Shown: positions 38,069-46,610 of the stretch, in pieces | Numbering within the stretch: position 1 is the stretch's first letter | Layout: each line of letters opens with the position of its first letter | Origin: Rhodobacter sp. | Lineage (GTDB): Bacteria; Pseudomonadota; Alphaproteobacteria; Rhodobacterales; Rhodobacteraceae | Assembly: GCA_030065095.1 (NCBI GenBank) | Contig: JASJDP010000028.1 | Span: forward strand, 62,001 to 126,000 | Length of the DNA stretch: 64,000 nt | Reading direction: 5' to 3' | The notes under the pieces: model-generated | Told to the model about the DNA's origin: nothing | What the model saw: the letters and a program-made list of their open reading frames with translations, nothing else | The model's database searches: none | Position numbers and translations under genes: made by a program

Positions 38069-38147
38069 ATTATCTGTCCTCGCGTGACACCGGGGGCAGA
38101 TAGCCACAGCCGCGCAAGTCAATCCATGGGAAAGTGACGCGGCGGGG

Positions 38148-38246
38148 TCAAAGCGGAGCAGTCAGGCCGACGAGCAGCAGCGCAAGCGCAAGCGCCATCG
38201 CGAAACCGGCACTGATGATCATCGGGGCGATCAGGTTCTTCAGCAT
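38148..38246 (-). CDS. 32-residue single-span membrane protein
   Basis: Reads MLKNLIAPMIISAGFAMALA followed by LALLLVGLTAPL and a TGA at 38148. The ATG at 38246 has TGGAGCTG upstream at an acceptable distance. A Lys-containing start followed by an almost purely hydrophobic helix fits a very small inner-membrane protein. The nearby coding genes do not extend over it. Not backed by family knowledge. Confidence 0.5.
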   Translation of the reverse strand: MLKNLIAPMIISAGFAMALALALLLVGLTAPL

Positions 38247-38512
38247 TGGGGCAGCTCCAATAGGGCATCTTTAACGAAGGTTAAGGTAGGGATTGCGCCG
38301 CCCGACGCACAGTCTGGAATCCCTGACGTTGCCGTGATCGCCGAGCCGGTGCTCGCCGGCCGTTACGAAGGACGTCAAGGGCGCCGGGAATGCCCCGTGC
38401 CAGAGCAGCCGGCGGCGGCCGCCCCAATTGGTGCGGATTGGGGATCTTTTTGATAGATTGGTTATACCTGCACGCGGTACTTTCGGGCCGCTGGATCACG
38501 AGGGAGACGCAA

Positions 38513-38884
38513 ATGGCCTATATCGACGGCTTCGTCGCGCCGGTTCCGACAGCCGGCCGGGAGACTTACGTGACATATGCGCAAGCCTTATGGCCGATCT
38601 TCCAGGATCTGGGCGCCACAGCGATGTGGGACTGCTGGGGCGACGATGTCCCCGACGGAGAGGTGACGTCATTCCGCAAGGCTGTTGGGGCAAACGACGA
38701 TGAAACCGTCGTCTTCGCCTGGACGGCGTGGCCCGACAAGGCGACACGCGAGGCGGCGTGGTCGAAATTGTCGCCCGACCCCGCACTGGAAAAGGCCATC
38801 GGCGATATGCCGTTCGACGGAAAACGTATGATATTCGGCGGGTTCGCCCCGATCCTCGTCGCAGGGGACGCGTCGCCGGGGTGA
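38513..38884 (+). CDS. DUF1428 family protein
   Basis: 123 residues, ATG at 38513 behind GGGAGACG. Starts MAYIDGFVAPVPTAGRETYV, which is the family's N-terminal signature; RMIFGGFAPIL near the end is also typical. The fold is a dimeric alpha/beta barrel; function unknown. A single gene in a region of short, apparently monocistronic units. Confidence 0.85.
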   Translation: MAYIDGFVAPVPTAGRETYVTYAQALWPIFQDLGATAMWDCWGDDVPDGEVTSFRKAVGANDDETVVFAWTAWPDKATREAAWSKLSPDPALEKAIGDMPFDGKRMIFGGFAPILVAGDASPG

Positions 38885-38927
38885 CGGTCTGACATTCAAA
38901 GAGGTTCGCGGTCGGGAAAGCGGGCCC

Positions 38928-39359
38928 TTAGAACATCGACTTGAAGGCCGCCACCATTTCCGCCTCGGGAACCTCGCGCAGTCGGGTCGCGATGATCCAG
39001 TGGTGGCCGAAAGGATCGCGCACGCGCCCGGCCCGGTCTCCATAGAACTGATCTGCAAGGGGATAGATCTCTTCGGCCCCGGCGGTAATCGCCCGGGCAA
39101 AGACCGCGTCCGCATCGGCCACATGCAGGTCAAGGACGACGGAGGTTCCGTTGAGTGAATCGGGACTGAATGAACCGATTCCGGGCACCTCGTCGGCCAG
39201 CATCAGCGTAGTTCCCTCGATCTCGATTTCCGCGTTCATGCACGTCCCGTCCGGAGCAACCAATCGTGCCCGGGCCTCCGTTGCTTCAAATACCCGTTCA
39301 TACCAGGTAATCGCCTGCCCGGTATCGGTGACCTGTAAATAAGGAATGATCCCACGCAT
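38928..39359 (-). CDS. VOC family (glyoxalase/bleomycin-resistance-like) protein
   Basis: 143 residues, ATG at 39359 (MRGIIPYLQVTDTGQAITWY). Two beta-alpha-beta-beta-beta units, with an ending typical of PhnB-type VOC proteins: DQFYGDRAGRVRDPFGHHWI. Metal site and substrate are not deducible. Divergent from ahcY. Confidence 0.85.
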   Translation of the reverse strand: MRGIIPYLQVTDTGQAITWYERVFEATEARARLVAPDGTCMNAEIEIEGTTLMLADEVPGIGSFSPDSLNGTSVVLDLHVADADAVFARAITAGAEEIYPLADQFYGDRAGRVRDPFGHHWIIATRLREVPEAEMVAAFKSMF

Positions 39360-39596
39360 CGCTGACCTCTTCTTCCTAAGACGCATTGCCGTGGATCGGC
39401 TGAATTCTGCCGATGCACGGCATGCCTGTTTCATGATAATTCTAACACGCATTGGGCGACTTGCAGCACGGTTTCCGATACGGTGTCCCAGATCGGCCTC
39501 TGGTCCGTTTCGACCACCTGCCCTCCTGCGGTTGTCGAGACACAGGACCGGTGCTAGATGCGCCCGGAACACTGGTTGCTTCAGGAGTTGCCGGAT

Positions 39597-40991
39597 ATGG
39601 CAAAGGATTACATCGTCAAGGACATTGCGCTGGCCGAGTTCGGCCGCAAGGAAATCACGATCGCCGAGACCGAGATGCCGGGACTGATGGCGCTGCGCGA
39701 GGAATATGGCGACAGCAAGCCGCTGGCAGGCGCCCGTATCGCCGGCAGCCTGCATATGACGATTCAAACCGCGGTACTGATCGAGACGCTGGTGGCGTTG
39801 GGGGCGGACGTCCGCTGGGCGTCGTGCAACATTTTCTCGACCCAGGACCATGCGGCTGCCGCCATTGCCGAGGCCGGGGTTGCTGTCTTTGCGACCAAGG
39901 GCGAGACGCTGGAGGAATACTGGGACTATGCCGACCGAATTTTCCACTTCGAGAGCGGCGGCTGCAACATGATCCTCGACGATGGCGGCGACGCCACGCT
40001 CTATATCCTGATGGGGGCGCGGGTCGAGGAAGGCGAGGACGATCTGATCGCCGTGCCGACCAGCGAAGAGGAAGAGGCGCTGTTCGCGCAGATCCGCAAG
40101 CGCATCGCCGAAAGTCCGGGCTGGTTCGTCAAGCAGCGCCACATGATCATGGGGGTGACTGAAGAAACCACGACCGGCGTCAACCGCCTGTACAAGATGA
40201 TGGAAAAGGGCCACTTGCCGTTCCCCGCGATCAACGTCAACGACAGCGTGACCAAGTCGAAATTCGACAACAAATACGGCTGCAAGGAAAGCCTCGTCGA
40301 CGGGATCCGCCGGGCGACCGACACGATGATGGCGGGAAAGACAGCGCTGGTCTGCGGCTATGGTGACGTGGGCAAGGGCTCGGCGGCATCGCTGCGGGGC
40401 GCCGGTGCGCGCGTCAAGGTGACCGAGGTCGATCCGATCTGCGCGCTTCAGGCGGCGATGGACGGCTTCGAGGTGGTGACGCTGGAGGATGCGGTCGACA
40501 CCGCGGACATCTTCATCACAACCACCGGCAACAAGGACGTCATCCGCATCGAGCATATGCGCGAGATGAAAGACATGGCCATCGTCGGCAACATCGGCCA
40601 TTTCGACAACGAAATTCAGGTTGCGGCGCTGAAGAACCACAAGTGGACCAATATCAAGGACCAGGTGGACATGATCGAGATGCCATCCGGCAACCGGATC
40701 ATTCTGCTGTCCGAAGGGCGACTTCTGAACCTTGGAAACGCCACCGGGCATCCGTCTTTCGTGATGTCGGCCAGCTTCACCAACCAGGTTCTGGCGCAGA
40801 TCGAGCTGTTCACCAAGGGCGATGAGTACGGGAACGAGGTTTACATCCTGCCCAAGAGGCTCGACGAAAAGGTGGCCCGGCTGCATCTGGCGAAGATCGG
40901 CGTCAAGCTGACCGAAATGTCGGCAGACCAGGCCGCCTATATCGGCGTCGCGCCCGAAGGGCCGTTCAAGCCGGAGCACTACCGGTACTAA
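39597..40991 (+). CDS. ahcY: Adenosylhomocysteinase
   Basis: Hydrolyses S-adenosylhomocysteine to adenosine and homocysteine, keeping methyl transfer running. It is 464 residues from the ATG at 39597 ([10 protein letters not shown]), with CAGGAG upstream. Motifs: [28 protein letters not shown], the NAD-binding [30 protein letters not shown] and the C-terminal lysine/tyrosine KPEHYRY. I looked upstream for a SAH riboswitch and did not recognise one. Confidence 0.96.
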   Translation: MAKDYIVKDIALAEFGRKEITIAETEMPGLMALREEYGDSKPLAGARIAGSLHMTIQTAVLIETLVALGADVRWASCNIFSTQDHAAAAIAEAGVAVFATKGETLEEYWDYADRIFHFESGGCNMILDDGGDATLYILMGARVEEGEDDLIAVPTSEEEEALFAQIRKRIAESPGWFVKQRHMIMGVTEETTTGVNRLYKMMEKGHLPFPAINVNDSVTKSKFDNKYGCKESLVDGIRRATDTMMAGKTALVCGYGDVGKGSAASLRGAGARVKVTEVDPICALQAAMDGFEVVTLEDAVDTADIFITTTGNKDVIRIEHMREMKDMAIVGNIGHFDNEIQVAALKNHKWTNIKDQVDMIEMPSGNRIILLSEGRLLNLGNATGHPSFVMSASFTNQVLAQIELFTKGDEYGNEVYILPKRLDEKVARLHLAKIGVKLTEMSADQAAYIGVAPEGPFKPEHYRY

Positions 40992-41028
40992 GCGATGACG
41001 CGGTGTGAGTGACTCGCACGGTCAGTTC

Positions 41029-41259
41029 TGGCTTGGAGGTGACGTTGCCACCCAGTTCCGGCGCGGAATCAAGGCCGCAGGCCGCCGCGCCATCGCCGAC
41101 CCGCCCCGAAGGGGAGGCGATTTTCTAACGGCGCACATCGCGTTGAAGTCGTTCGGACTTTGCTGGGATAAAACGAGCCGTTCAGAGGTTTGGAACGCCT
41201 CCCCGCGGGTCGGCGATGACGCGGCTATACGCTTAATCAGCGACGTCCGCTCCAAGCCA
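41029..41259. repeat. Long imperfect inverted repeat, MITE-like
   Basis: Three blocks match in inverted orientation: outer 41029-41045 with 41243-41259 (15 of 17), middle 41085-41104 with 41205-41224 (19 of 20), and inner 41111-41119 with 41196-41204 (9 of 9). The order is nested and the spacing is similar, so the 231-base unit folds back on itself. No coding frame with a ribosome-binding site is convincing inside it. It lies in a 490-base gap between ahcY and a poor ORF. Confidence 0.6.
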
Positions 41260-41482
41260 AAAAAAGGCGGAACGCGAGGCTGTCGAGTTTCCTCCCGTCC
41301 AAGGCCGGAAACGGTTTTCAACGCCATGCAAGCACGGCGATGGCACCACATTTCGATGCCCAGTCACCTTTAGTTTAGCGATGTGCTTTGGTCCCGACTT
41401 GATCTAGCATCGTCTCGTTTCGCGCGGGATCGGGCGGGACGCGCATTGTTTACACTGCATATCGGCCTCGATCGATCTGGCC

Positions 41483-41707
41483 TTGGCCTTGAATACGCGC
41501 CTCGACGGCCTGGAGGTCGGCAATTCGGCGGCGCTGAAGATTCAGTACGAACCCGAGCTGCCGAACGGCGTGCTGCCCGGCGGCCCGGTCAGCCATATGG
41601 ATCAGAACGGCAAACCCGACGCGACGCTGGCAGAAGCGATGGAGGCCATGAGCGGCTTTGCCGCCGGGATCGTCCGGGCAACCGAGGCACTGCCGTCCCG
41701 CATATAG
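41483..41707 (+). CDS. Uncertain short ORF, possibly a gene fragment
   Basis: 74 residues from a TTG at 41483 to a TAG at 41707, with codon usage like real Rhodobacterales genes (IQYEPELPNGVLPGGPVSHM, TLAEAMEAMSGFAAGI). No clear start or ribosome-binding site; the frame runs further upstream. It may be the tail of a decayed gene. The rest of 40992-41893 outside this and the inverted repeat shows nothing supportable. Confidence 0.3.
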   Translation: MALNTRLDGLEVGNSAALKIQYEPELPNGVLPGGPVSHMDQNGKPDATLAEAMEAMSGFAAGIVRATEALPSRI

Positions 41708-41893
41708 CGCGCGGGATCCCAGCCGCCTGCGGTTCCGGCGTGGCGTGGGTTTCTCTGCCTCTTGGCTTCCTTGGGGTTTGTGCCGGGAAAATTCCCCCTT
41801 TGTACGGGCGAAAAACACCGTTACGGTGCGCGCGCTAGGCTGGGGGACGCCGAGGCGTTCGGCCAGGTCAGAAAATGCCTTGGAGAGGGACAT

Positions 41894-42235
41894 ATGGGAA
41901 AAAGAGACGACCTGATCGCACAATATGCGGACGATCTGAGAAACAAATGCGGTGTGACGCCGGATATGGATTTGCTCACCAAGGTGACCATTGGCTGCGG
42001 CCCGGCGATCTATAACCCGGATGCATCCACGGTGGCCGCAAGCCAGGAGCACGAGCTGGATACGGTCAAGAACAACTTTCTGATCAAGAAGCTGGCGCTG
42101 CAGGACGGGCCCGAGTTGATGGACGCGATCAACTCCGTGATCGAAACCTATGGCCGGTCCGAGCGCAACAAGTACCGCGCCGTGGTTTACTATATGCTGG
42201 TCAAGCATTTCGGCAAGGAGTCGGTCTACGGCTGA
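41894..42235 (+). CDS. DUF2853 family protein
   Basis: 113 residues, ATG at 41894 (MGKRDDLIAQYADDLRNKCG). Small helical bacterial family with the ending YYMLVKHFGKESVYG. Function unknown. Preceded by GGAGAGGGACAT. Single gene at the border of the less typical region that follows. Confidence 0.82.
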   Translation: MGKRDDLIAQYADDLRNKCGVTPDMDLLTKVTIGCGPAIYNPDASTVAASQEHELDTVKNNFLIKKLALQDGPELMDAINSVIETYGRSERNKYRAVVYYMLVKHFGKESVYG

Positions 42236-42260
42236 TCCTCTGGACCGTATTTTTTAGACG

Positions 42261-42289
42261 AGCGCCCGCCGGAGATCCGCGCGGGCGTT
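42261..42289 (+). terminator. Possible terminator after the DUF2853 gene
   Basis: AGCGCCCGC (42261-42269) can pair with GCGGGCGTT (42281-42289) around an 11-base loop, about 25 bases after the stop codon. No T-run follows, so this is only a candidate. Confidence 0.35.
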
Positions 42290-42453
42290 CATCGTTAAGG
42301 CCAGGTTACATATATCTCTTTGTTTTGAAAAAGCTTTTAGACAGCATTCCCTTGCCTTGCCAGGGCCGACGCGGCTAATGTCCCTATAACAGACCAGGAT
42401 GGTCGAGACCTTGTCCAGATACACGTGTGGTGCTGAGGGAGCACGTGGGGTGA

Positions 42454-42484
42454 TGGAGGGTCTCGGTGAATTCGGGACCCTCCA
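42454..42484 (+). repeat. Hairpin covering a ribosome-binding site
   Basis: TGGAGGGTC (42454-42462) is complementary to GACCCTCCA (42476-42484). The left arm contains GGAGGG, a perfect-looking Shine-Dalgarno for a GTG at 42466 that lies in the loop. Confidence 0.5.
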
Positions 42485-42633
42485 GTCGTATTGGAAGCCG
42501 TGCGATCAAAGCGGAGCGAGGCAACCACTTGGATCCCCGGATCAGTGTTCTCGCCGGAGGCTTCGTTCCTGTGTCCTGGCCGGATCGGTGCGACAATCTG
42601 ATCGAACAAGTCATCGAAGCGATTGGGCGATAG
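42466..42633 (+). CDS. Candidate 55-residue ORF
   Basis: GTG at 42466, five bases after GGAGGG, to TAG at 42633. Product begins VNSGPSSRIGSRAIKAERGN and ends IEQVIEAIGR. No family recognised. Its ribosome-binding site sits in the hairpin at 42454-42484, so expression might depend on RNA folding. Could equally be a remnant or chance. Confidence 0.3.
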   Translation: MNSGPSSRIGSRAIKAERGNHLDPRISVLAGGFVPVSWPDRCDNLIEQVIEAIGR

Positions 42634-42795
42634 ATCCAAGTGCAACCTCGCGAAGCGATATCGGCTGCATGGGAAGACCCAGACCGAATGCCGGCAACAA
42701 CTGACTTTCCCTCACGATCAAGGCCCGGGGGTTTACGATTTCCCTGTTGTTTTTGAGAGTTGCCGGTTGGTTGGAGGCGCACCGGATGCGAAGAT

Positions 42796-43434
42796 TTATA
42801 CCTTGGGACGGCTGGGGATTATGACGACGCGCCGGTTGAGCGCTTTGCCTTGCGTGGTATCGTTGGTCGCCATCGGGCTGCCTTCGCCGAGCCCCCTGGT
42901 GGAAAGACGATGTATGCTGATACCATGGATGTTGACCAAAGCCGTTTTTACCGCGATCGCGCGTCGCTTCGACAAGTCAAGGTTGTATTCCACGGATCCA
43001 TCGGAATCTGTATGACCCTCAATGGTGATATCGATATCCGGGAACCGACGCAGATTTCCTGCAATGGTCGCGATAATGTCGTATGATTTATCCTTCAGAT
43101 TTGCTTTGCCTGACTCAAAGTTGATGTTGTGATAGACGATCGGTTCAAAAACCACGCGGGGTTTCGGTTCAGGGTCAGGAACGATACTCACTTCGACTTC
43201 GATTGGGGCGTCCTCGACAACGGTTTTTGCCTTTTCTCGTTCAAGGACCGGCGTTCCGTCCACTAACATCGGCAGAATGTCTTCACCCTTCAAATTGGGA
43301 GGCAGAATATCCTCGCCCTCTGCTTCATGCGTATTGTCGACTTCGACAAGCATCCAGAACTCCTGGTTTTCCGCTGCCGAGGCGCTCACACAACACAAGT
43401 ACGATGAAGCGACTATCGTACGAAACAGCATCAT
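42796..43434 (-). CDS. Periplasmic protein with OmpA-like peptidoglycan-binding domain
   Basis: 212 residues. Signal peptide about 1-21 (LCCVSASAAEN), then an acidic spacer in which GEDILP occurs twice, and a C-terminal OmpA/MotB domain: FESGKANLKDKSYD, then IEGHTDSDGSVEYNLDLSKRRA and GLGEGSP, and NRRVVI at the end. It lacks a beta-barrel or lipobox, so it would be free periplasmic but bound to the cell wall. Last gene of the five-gene operon starting at 46141. Start ATG with GGAGGGC upstream. Confidence 0.87.
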   Translation of the reverse strand: MMLFRTIVASSYLCCVSASAAENQEFWMLVEVDNTHEAEGEDILPPNLKGEDILPMLVDGTPVLEREKAKTVVEDAPIEVEVSIVPDPEPKPRVVFEPIVYHNINFESGKANLKDKSYDIIATIAGNLRRFPDIDITIEGHTDSDGSVEYNLDLSKRRAIAVKTALVNIHGISIHRLSTRGLGEGSPMATNDTTQGKALNRRVVIIPSRPKV

Positions 43435-43446
43435 TTGCCCTCCTCT

Positions 43447-44196
43447 TCAGTCGTTTTGGTGAAGCCACGCGGCCACGAAGATGGCTGAGGTCGCATAGAT
43501 CAACACCATCAAGCCAACCAGCGCATTCCCCACATATTGGATCTCGGCTCCAAGCGCGTCTGCGATGATCTTGCTGTCCGACGGTTTCGGTTCTGGCTGC
43601 AGCGACGTGAACTCTGCATAGGCATACGGCACGCTCGCCAGGACCCCGAGGAACAGCACGAAGGCGAGGTAGAGCAGGCATATAGACTTCAGAAACGCAC
43701 CGCCTGGCATATACCCCACGAACAGGGTGATGGCCCCAACGCAAAGCAGCACAAGGCTTACTTCTGGATCTTCAGCCACGAGCACACACAAAACGATGCA
43801 TAGCAACCCAATGGTCGCCAGGAACACATGCATCCCGATGCGCGTCAGCCCCGAATAAAGAAACACCGCCGAGACCAATGCCACCGTGAGCATCCCGGAT
43901 GCAGCTGTCAGGATTGCCTGTAACGGATCGGTCGTTCCGATCGAGACATGGCCCGACCCATCCACATTGATCGTCATGCCGAACGCCTTTGCACCCGTCG
44001 CGATCGCCGCGAGATAGTGACCGCCTTCGTGCAGCGTGGCGGTCAGGACGCGTACGATGGCGTTTTGAGCCGGATCAAGCGTCGCCCAGCCGATCCCCAG
44101 GATCAATAGCGCCACCATCGCGCTTATAAAGGCTTGCCACCGAACGGAATGAAATACGTTCCAGTTCCATGGCGAAGGCGTGGGAACAAAGGCCAT
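43447..44196 (-). CDS. M50B-like membrane metalloprotease candidate
   Basis: 249 residues with about six membrane helices. An HExxH motif (TATLHEGGHYLAAI, His56-Glu57...His60) lies at the start of the second helix, as in the M50B group of membrane-embedded metalloproteases; a third metal ligand is not obvious. M50B family proteins are mostly uncharacterised. Located 13 bases upstream of the OmpA-domain gene and 4 bases after the VWA-like gene, so clearly one operon. Confidence 0.75.
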   Translation of the reverse strand: MAFVPTPSPWNWNVFHSVRWQAFISAMVALLILGIGWATLDPAQNAIVRVLTATLHEGGHYLAAIATGAKAFGMTINVDGSGHVSIGTTDPLQAILTAASGMLTVALVSAVFLYSGLTRIGMHVFLATIGLLCIVLCVLVAEDPEVSLVLLCVGAITLFVGYMPGGAFLKSICLLYLAFVLFLGVLASVPYAYAEFTSLQPEPKPSDSKIIADALGAEIQYVGNALVGLMVLIYATSAIFVAAWLHQND

Positions 44197-44200
44197 GATC

Positions 44201-44881
44201 TTACAGAAAACTCACGGTTGCGAATCCCGCCTCCAGCATCACGCTCTTCAGGCGTCGCTCTGCCGCATCCAGAACGTTCGACGGCCCCGTGAACTGTGAC
44301 CCGAAGCCCGCAAAGACCAATTCCTGGCACCCTTGGAACGGCGCCCCTCGGAAAGTCTCGTACAAAAACTTCCCGTCCTTCACCTCGCCACCGGACACCA
44401 CGTCAGAGATGACGTAGACGGTTACGTTCTCAGACGCGCAATCGATCTTGTCGCTCAACTCCTCCAGCGCCCAAATCAGCTTGGAATTCTCGTGAACCTC
44501 CATTTCCGCAAGGGCAACAAGCCGTTCGGATATGAACCCGGGCACATCTGCGGCCTTGGCTCCGCTGTAGGTCAGCTTGACCTGCGTATTCCATGCCCGG
44601 TCATGATGGTCGCGGCGGATAGCGTTTCCTGCCGTGCGGATCGTAACGAGATCGAGGGTCTTTAGCTGGTGATCCGCGATGTCGCTTGTCACCAGGTCAA
44701 TCAGGGTCGCGCGGTAGTTGGTGTCGCGCACCGGGCTTGTGGAATGCAAATCTCCGATGAAGGCCAGGTGTTTAACCCTCTCTTGTGCATTCGAAGGTGC
44801 GGCCCCATGACCAACCGCGACGACAGCGGCGGCGATCAATGAAAAAAACGGGCGCGTTCGGAACAAGGAAACAAAGTGCAT
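44201..44881 (-). CDS. Secreted protein, possibly VWA-like
   Basis: 226 residues, ATG at 44881 overlapping the previous stop (TGATG). Signal peptide about 1-32 (VGHGAAPSNAQE). The mature N-terminus HLAFIGDLHSTSPVRDTNYR resembles the DxSxS metal-site region of VWA domains, and VTVYVISDVVSGGEVKDGKF resembles the later D-containing strand, but the match is only by eye. Two cysteines may form a disulfide. No family recognised with certainty. Confidence 0.7.
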   Translation of the reverse strand: MHFVSLFRTRPFFSLIAAAVVAVGHGAAPSNAQERVKHLAFIGDLHSTSPVRDTNYRATLIDLVTSDIADHQLKTLDLVTIRTAGNAIRRDHHDRAWNTQVKLTYSGAKAADVPGFISERLVALAEMEVHENSKLIWALEELSDKIDCASENVTVYVISDVVSGGEVKDGKFLYETFRGAPFQGCQELVFAGFGSQFTGPSNVLDAAERRLKSVMLEAGFATVSFL

Positions 44882-45867
44882 CAGATTGCCTCCAAAAGAC
44901 GTTTGCGGCGGTAGTTGACCCGAATCCATTGGATGTACTCTTGGATCTCCCGCTTTGCCGCGTCCGGCAGGGTGCGTCCGTCCACGGGCAGCACGTTCAG
45001 GGGCAGTGCCTCGGGCAGGTGCATCTTGACGATTTGTGCCAAGGCCTGAGTGTTCGGGCTGTCGGAGGCCTTGACCATATCGTCCACCGATTGCAGGAAG
45101 CTGGCTTGCGTCAGCGTAGAGGGATCTCCTTTCAGATAGAGCTGGCAGTGGTCTGCCATTCCGTTCGCCGCCGTGTTCAGCATGTCTGCCGCCCGCATAC
45201 GCATGCGCTGTGTCTTTTTCTGCAGCGTGTGGCGGGCCATTTTCGCGAGCTTTTGGCCTTCGTTGATTTCCTTCATTGCGGTGTGTTGGACGATCGAGTC
45301 TCCCATGGCCTCCCTTGCCTTCATGCGCCGGTTCCACCCTTCGATTGCCATGCCAAGGCCGATGGTCCCGACAATCGCGTAAAGCGGGAAAAGCCCGGCA
45401 CGCGCCAGTGAAGCCGCCCAAATGAACACCTCGCTGGCGGTCCAGTCGGATTGCGAACCTGCGGCTTGAGCGACGGAATTCCCGCCTATGCCGCCTTGGG
45501 CGAGTTGCATGATCAGGGGCTGGGCCAGAACGATGATCAGCGCGACGATGCCCATCCAAAGATAGATCCGGCGGCGTACGATTTCGCTCAGAAACCGGTA
45601 GAGCCAGTGAATGGCCAGAGCGATTGCAACCACAGTCGCCAAGGCCGTGATGATTGCCAGAGCGTGCCCCCAGTCCGACAAGCGACCGGATTCGGGATCG
45701 CGCAAACCGTCTGCGGTGAACTGGTAAACGACGATGCCGTCCGGCGTCATGACCAGCATCAGCAACAATCCGAAGACCAGCAGATAGGTTCCCTGCGACA
45801 CCGTCTGCGCGACCGCGTTGCTGTTGGTCGCGGCGCGTCCAAGGCTGGCTTTCACGTTACCAAGCAT
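44881..45867 (-). CDS. Multi-span membrane protein of unknown function
   Basis: 328 residues with about four membrane helices in the first 190 residues (LLVFGLLLMLVMTPDGIVV, ALAIITALATVVAIALAIHW, LWMGIVALIIVLAQPLIMQL, FPLYAIVGTIGLGMAI), then a basic cytoplasmic-looking helical part rich in Arg/Lys (QKKTQRMRMRAADML). Overlaps the upstream gene by 11 bases and the downstream one by one. It could be the membrane scaffold of the operon. Confidence 0.7.
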   Translation of the reverse strand: MLGNVKASLGRAATNSNAVAQTVSQGTYLLVFGLLLMLVMTPDGIVVYQFTADGLRDPESGRLSDWGHALAIITALATVVAIALAIHWLYRFLSEIVRRRIYLWMGIVALIIVLAQPLIMQLAQGGIGGNSVAQAAGSQSDWTASEVFIWAASLARAGLFPLYAIVGTIGLGMAIEGWNRRMKAREAMGDSIVQHTAMKEINEGQKLAKMARHTLQKKTQRMRMRAADMLNTAANGMADHCQLYLKGDPSTLTQASFLQSVDDMVKASDSPNTQALAQIVKMHLPEALPLNVLPVDGRTLPDAAKREIQEYIQWIRVNYRRKRLLEAI

Positions 45868-46141
45868 CTTCGTCCTCCCCAGGCGGGTTAAGGTAGTGAC
45901 CGGTATCGACGGAAATCTTGTCGCTCAGATCGTCCAATTTCTGCGCGATTTCAGCATCCGCATCGGCAACCGACTGTACGATCGCCTCAGACACCAATGA
46001 GAAGTCGGGTTCGGTCCCTTTCACAGGATCCACGATCGGCGAAAGCACTGCCATGATCTCGGCTTCGGTCGTTACCCGCCTTTTACCGACTTCGGCAGAG
46101 ACAACGGTGAAATTGTCCTTCTTTTCAGTCATATCCATCAC
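45857..46141 (-). CDS. Small acidic protein, first gene of the five-gene operon
   Basis: 94 residues, strongly acidic at the C-terminus (NPPGEDEDAW), no signal peptide. Mostly helical character (DADAEIAQKLDDLSDKI). ATG at 46141 (or 46138, MDMTEKK). It overlaps the membrane protein gene by 11 bases, which implies coupling. Possibly a cytoplasmic adaptor; no family known. Confidence 0.65.
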   Translation of the reverse strand: MMDMTEKKDNFTVVSAEVGKRRVTTEAEIMAVLSPIVDPVKGTEPDFSLVSEAIVQSVADADAEIAQKLDDLSDKISVDTGHYLNPPGEDEDAW

Positions 46142-46390
46142 CTTTCCGATGGAATTCCATCAGTCTTTGAGCCCTTAACGACAGAGGCTCGCCTTCGGCG
46201 CAGCAACTCGCCCACATTGAACACACCCCCACCAAACAAATGCATCGGCTGATGACCCGGATCGGACTATCGTTATCGACGCAGGTTACATTGCGATCAC
46301 GGCAAAGAGTAAAAGCGGTGAAGCTCAAGCTCCTGCGATTTCTATTCTTTTTCTCGATAGAAAAACGCTTCGGCCCCGAGTCACACGCAT

Positions 46391-46423
46391 GATTCTAGCG
46401 GCTGAAATTCAGCCGCTAGAATC
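46391..46423. repeat. Perfect 33-bp palindrome
   Basis: Arms of 16 bp (46391-46406 and 46408-46423) are exact reverse complements around a single central A. No T-run follows on either strand, and it is 250-282 bases upstream of the operon start at 46141. The one-base centre disfavours a normal terminator loop, so a DNA-binding or recombination site is more likely. Confidence 0.75.
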
Positions 46424-46575
46424 GCGTCAAAACAGACAGCACTGTTACAACACAAACGGTATTCCACATTCCGCAGCTAAAGACCCCCAGTCGCTTTCCC
46501 GCTCACGCAGTGATTCTGGTTAAACATATGCTAAGAAAAGGTGGAGCGAAGCGAACCAGAGTCCGGTGGGGGATA

Positions 46576-46600
46576 AGCGCGCCCGGCTTGCTGGCGCGCT
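46576..46600 (-). terminator. Candidate terminator for the 46611-47084 gene
   Basis: AGCGCGCC (46576-46583) pairs with GGCGCGCT (46593-46600) around nine bases, eleven bases beyond the stop codon of the minus-strand gene. Only two T follow on that strand. Confidence 0.45.
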
Positions 46601-46610
46601 GCACTTGAGT

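Larger units (their letters stand above)
42236..42795. other. 560-base gap between DUF2853 gene and envelope operon
   Basis: Contains the hairpin at 42261, a small candidate ORF at 42466-42633 and a ribosome-binding-site hairpin at 42454-42484. Open frames on the minus strand lack start signals. Base composition drops here, at the left edge of the accessory region. Confidence 0.5.
46142..46610. other. 469-base AT-richer spacer with a perfect palindrome
   Basis: Leader of the five-gene operon and 3' flank of the 46611-47084 gene. Holds the 33-bp palindrome (46391-46423) and a hairpin (46576-46600). No supportable gene. The promoter for the operon must lie here. Confidence 0.6.

Noticed and set aside
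39441-39596. SAH riboswitch upstream of ahcY
   Set aside because: I looked for the conserved pairing and core but found none; the leader seems ordinary.
38928-40979. 683-residue minus-strand frame
   Set aside because: Only its last 143 residues (38928-39359) are a real VOC protein; the rest is antisense to ahcY.
41022-41351. 109-residue minus-strand frame in the inverted-repeat area
   Set aside because: No ribosome-binding site or family resemblance, and it lies within the fold-back element.
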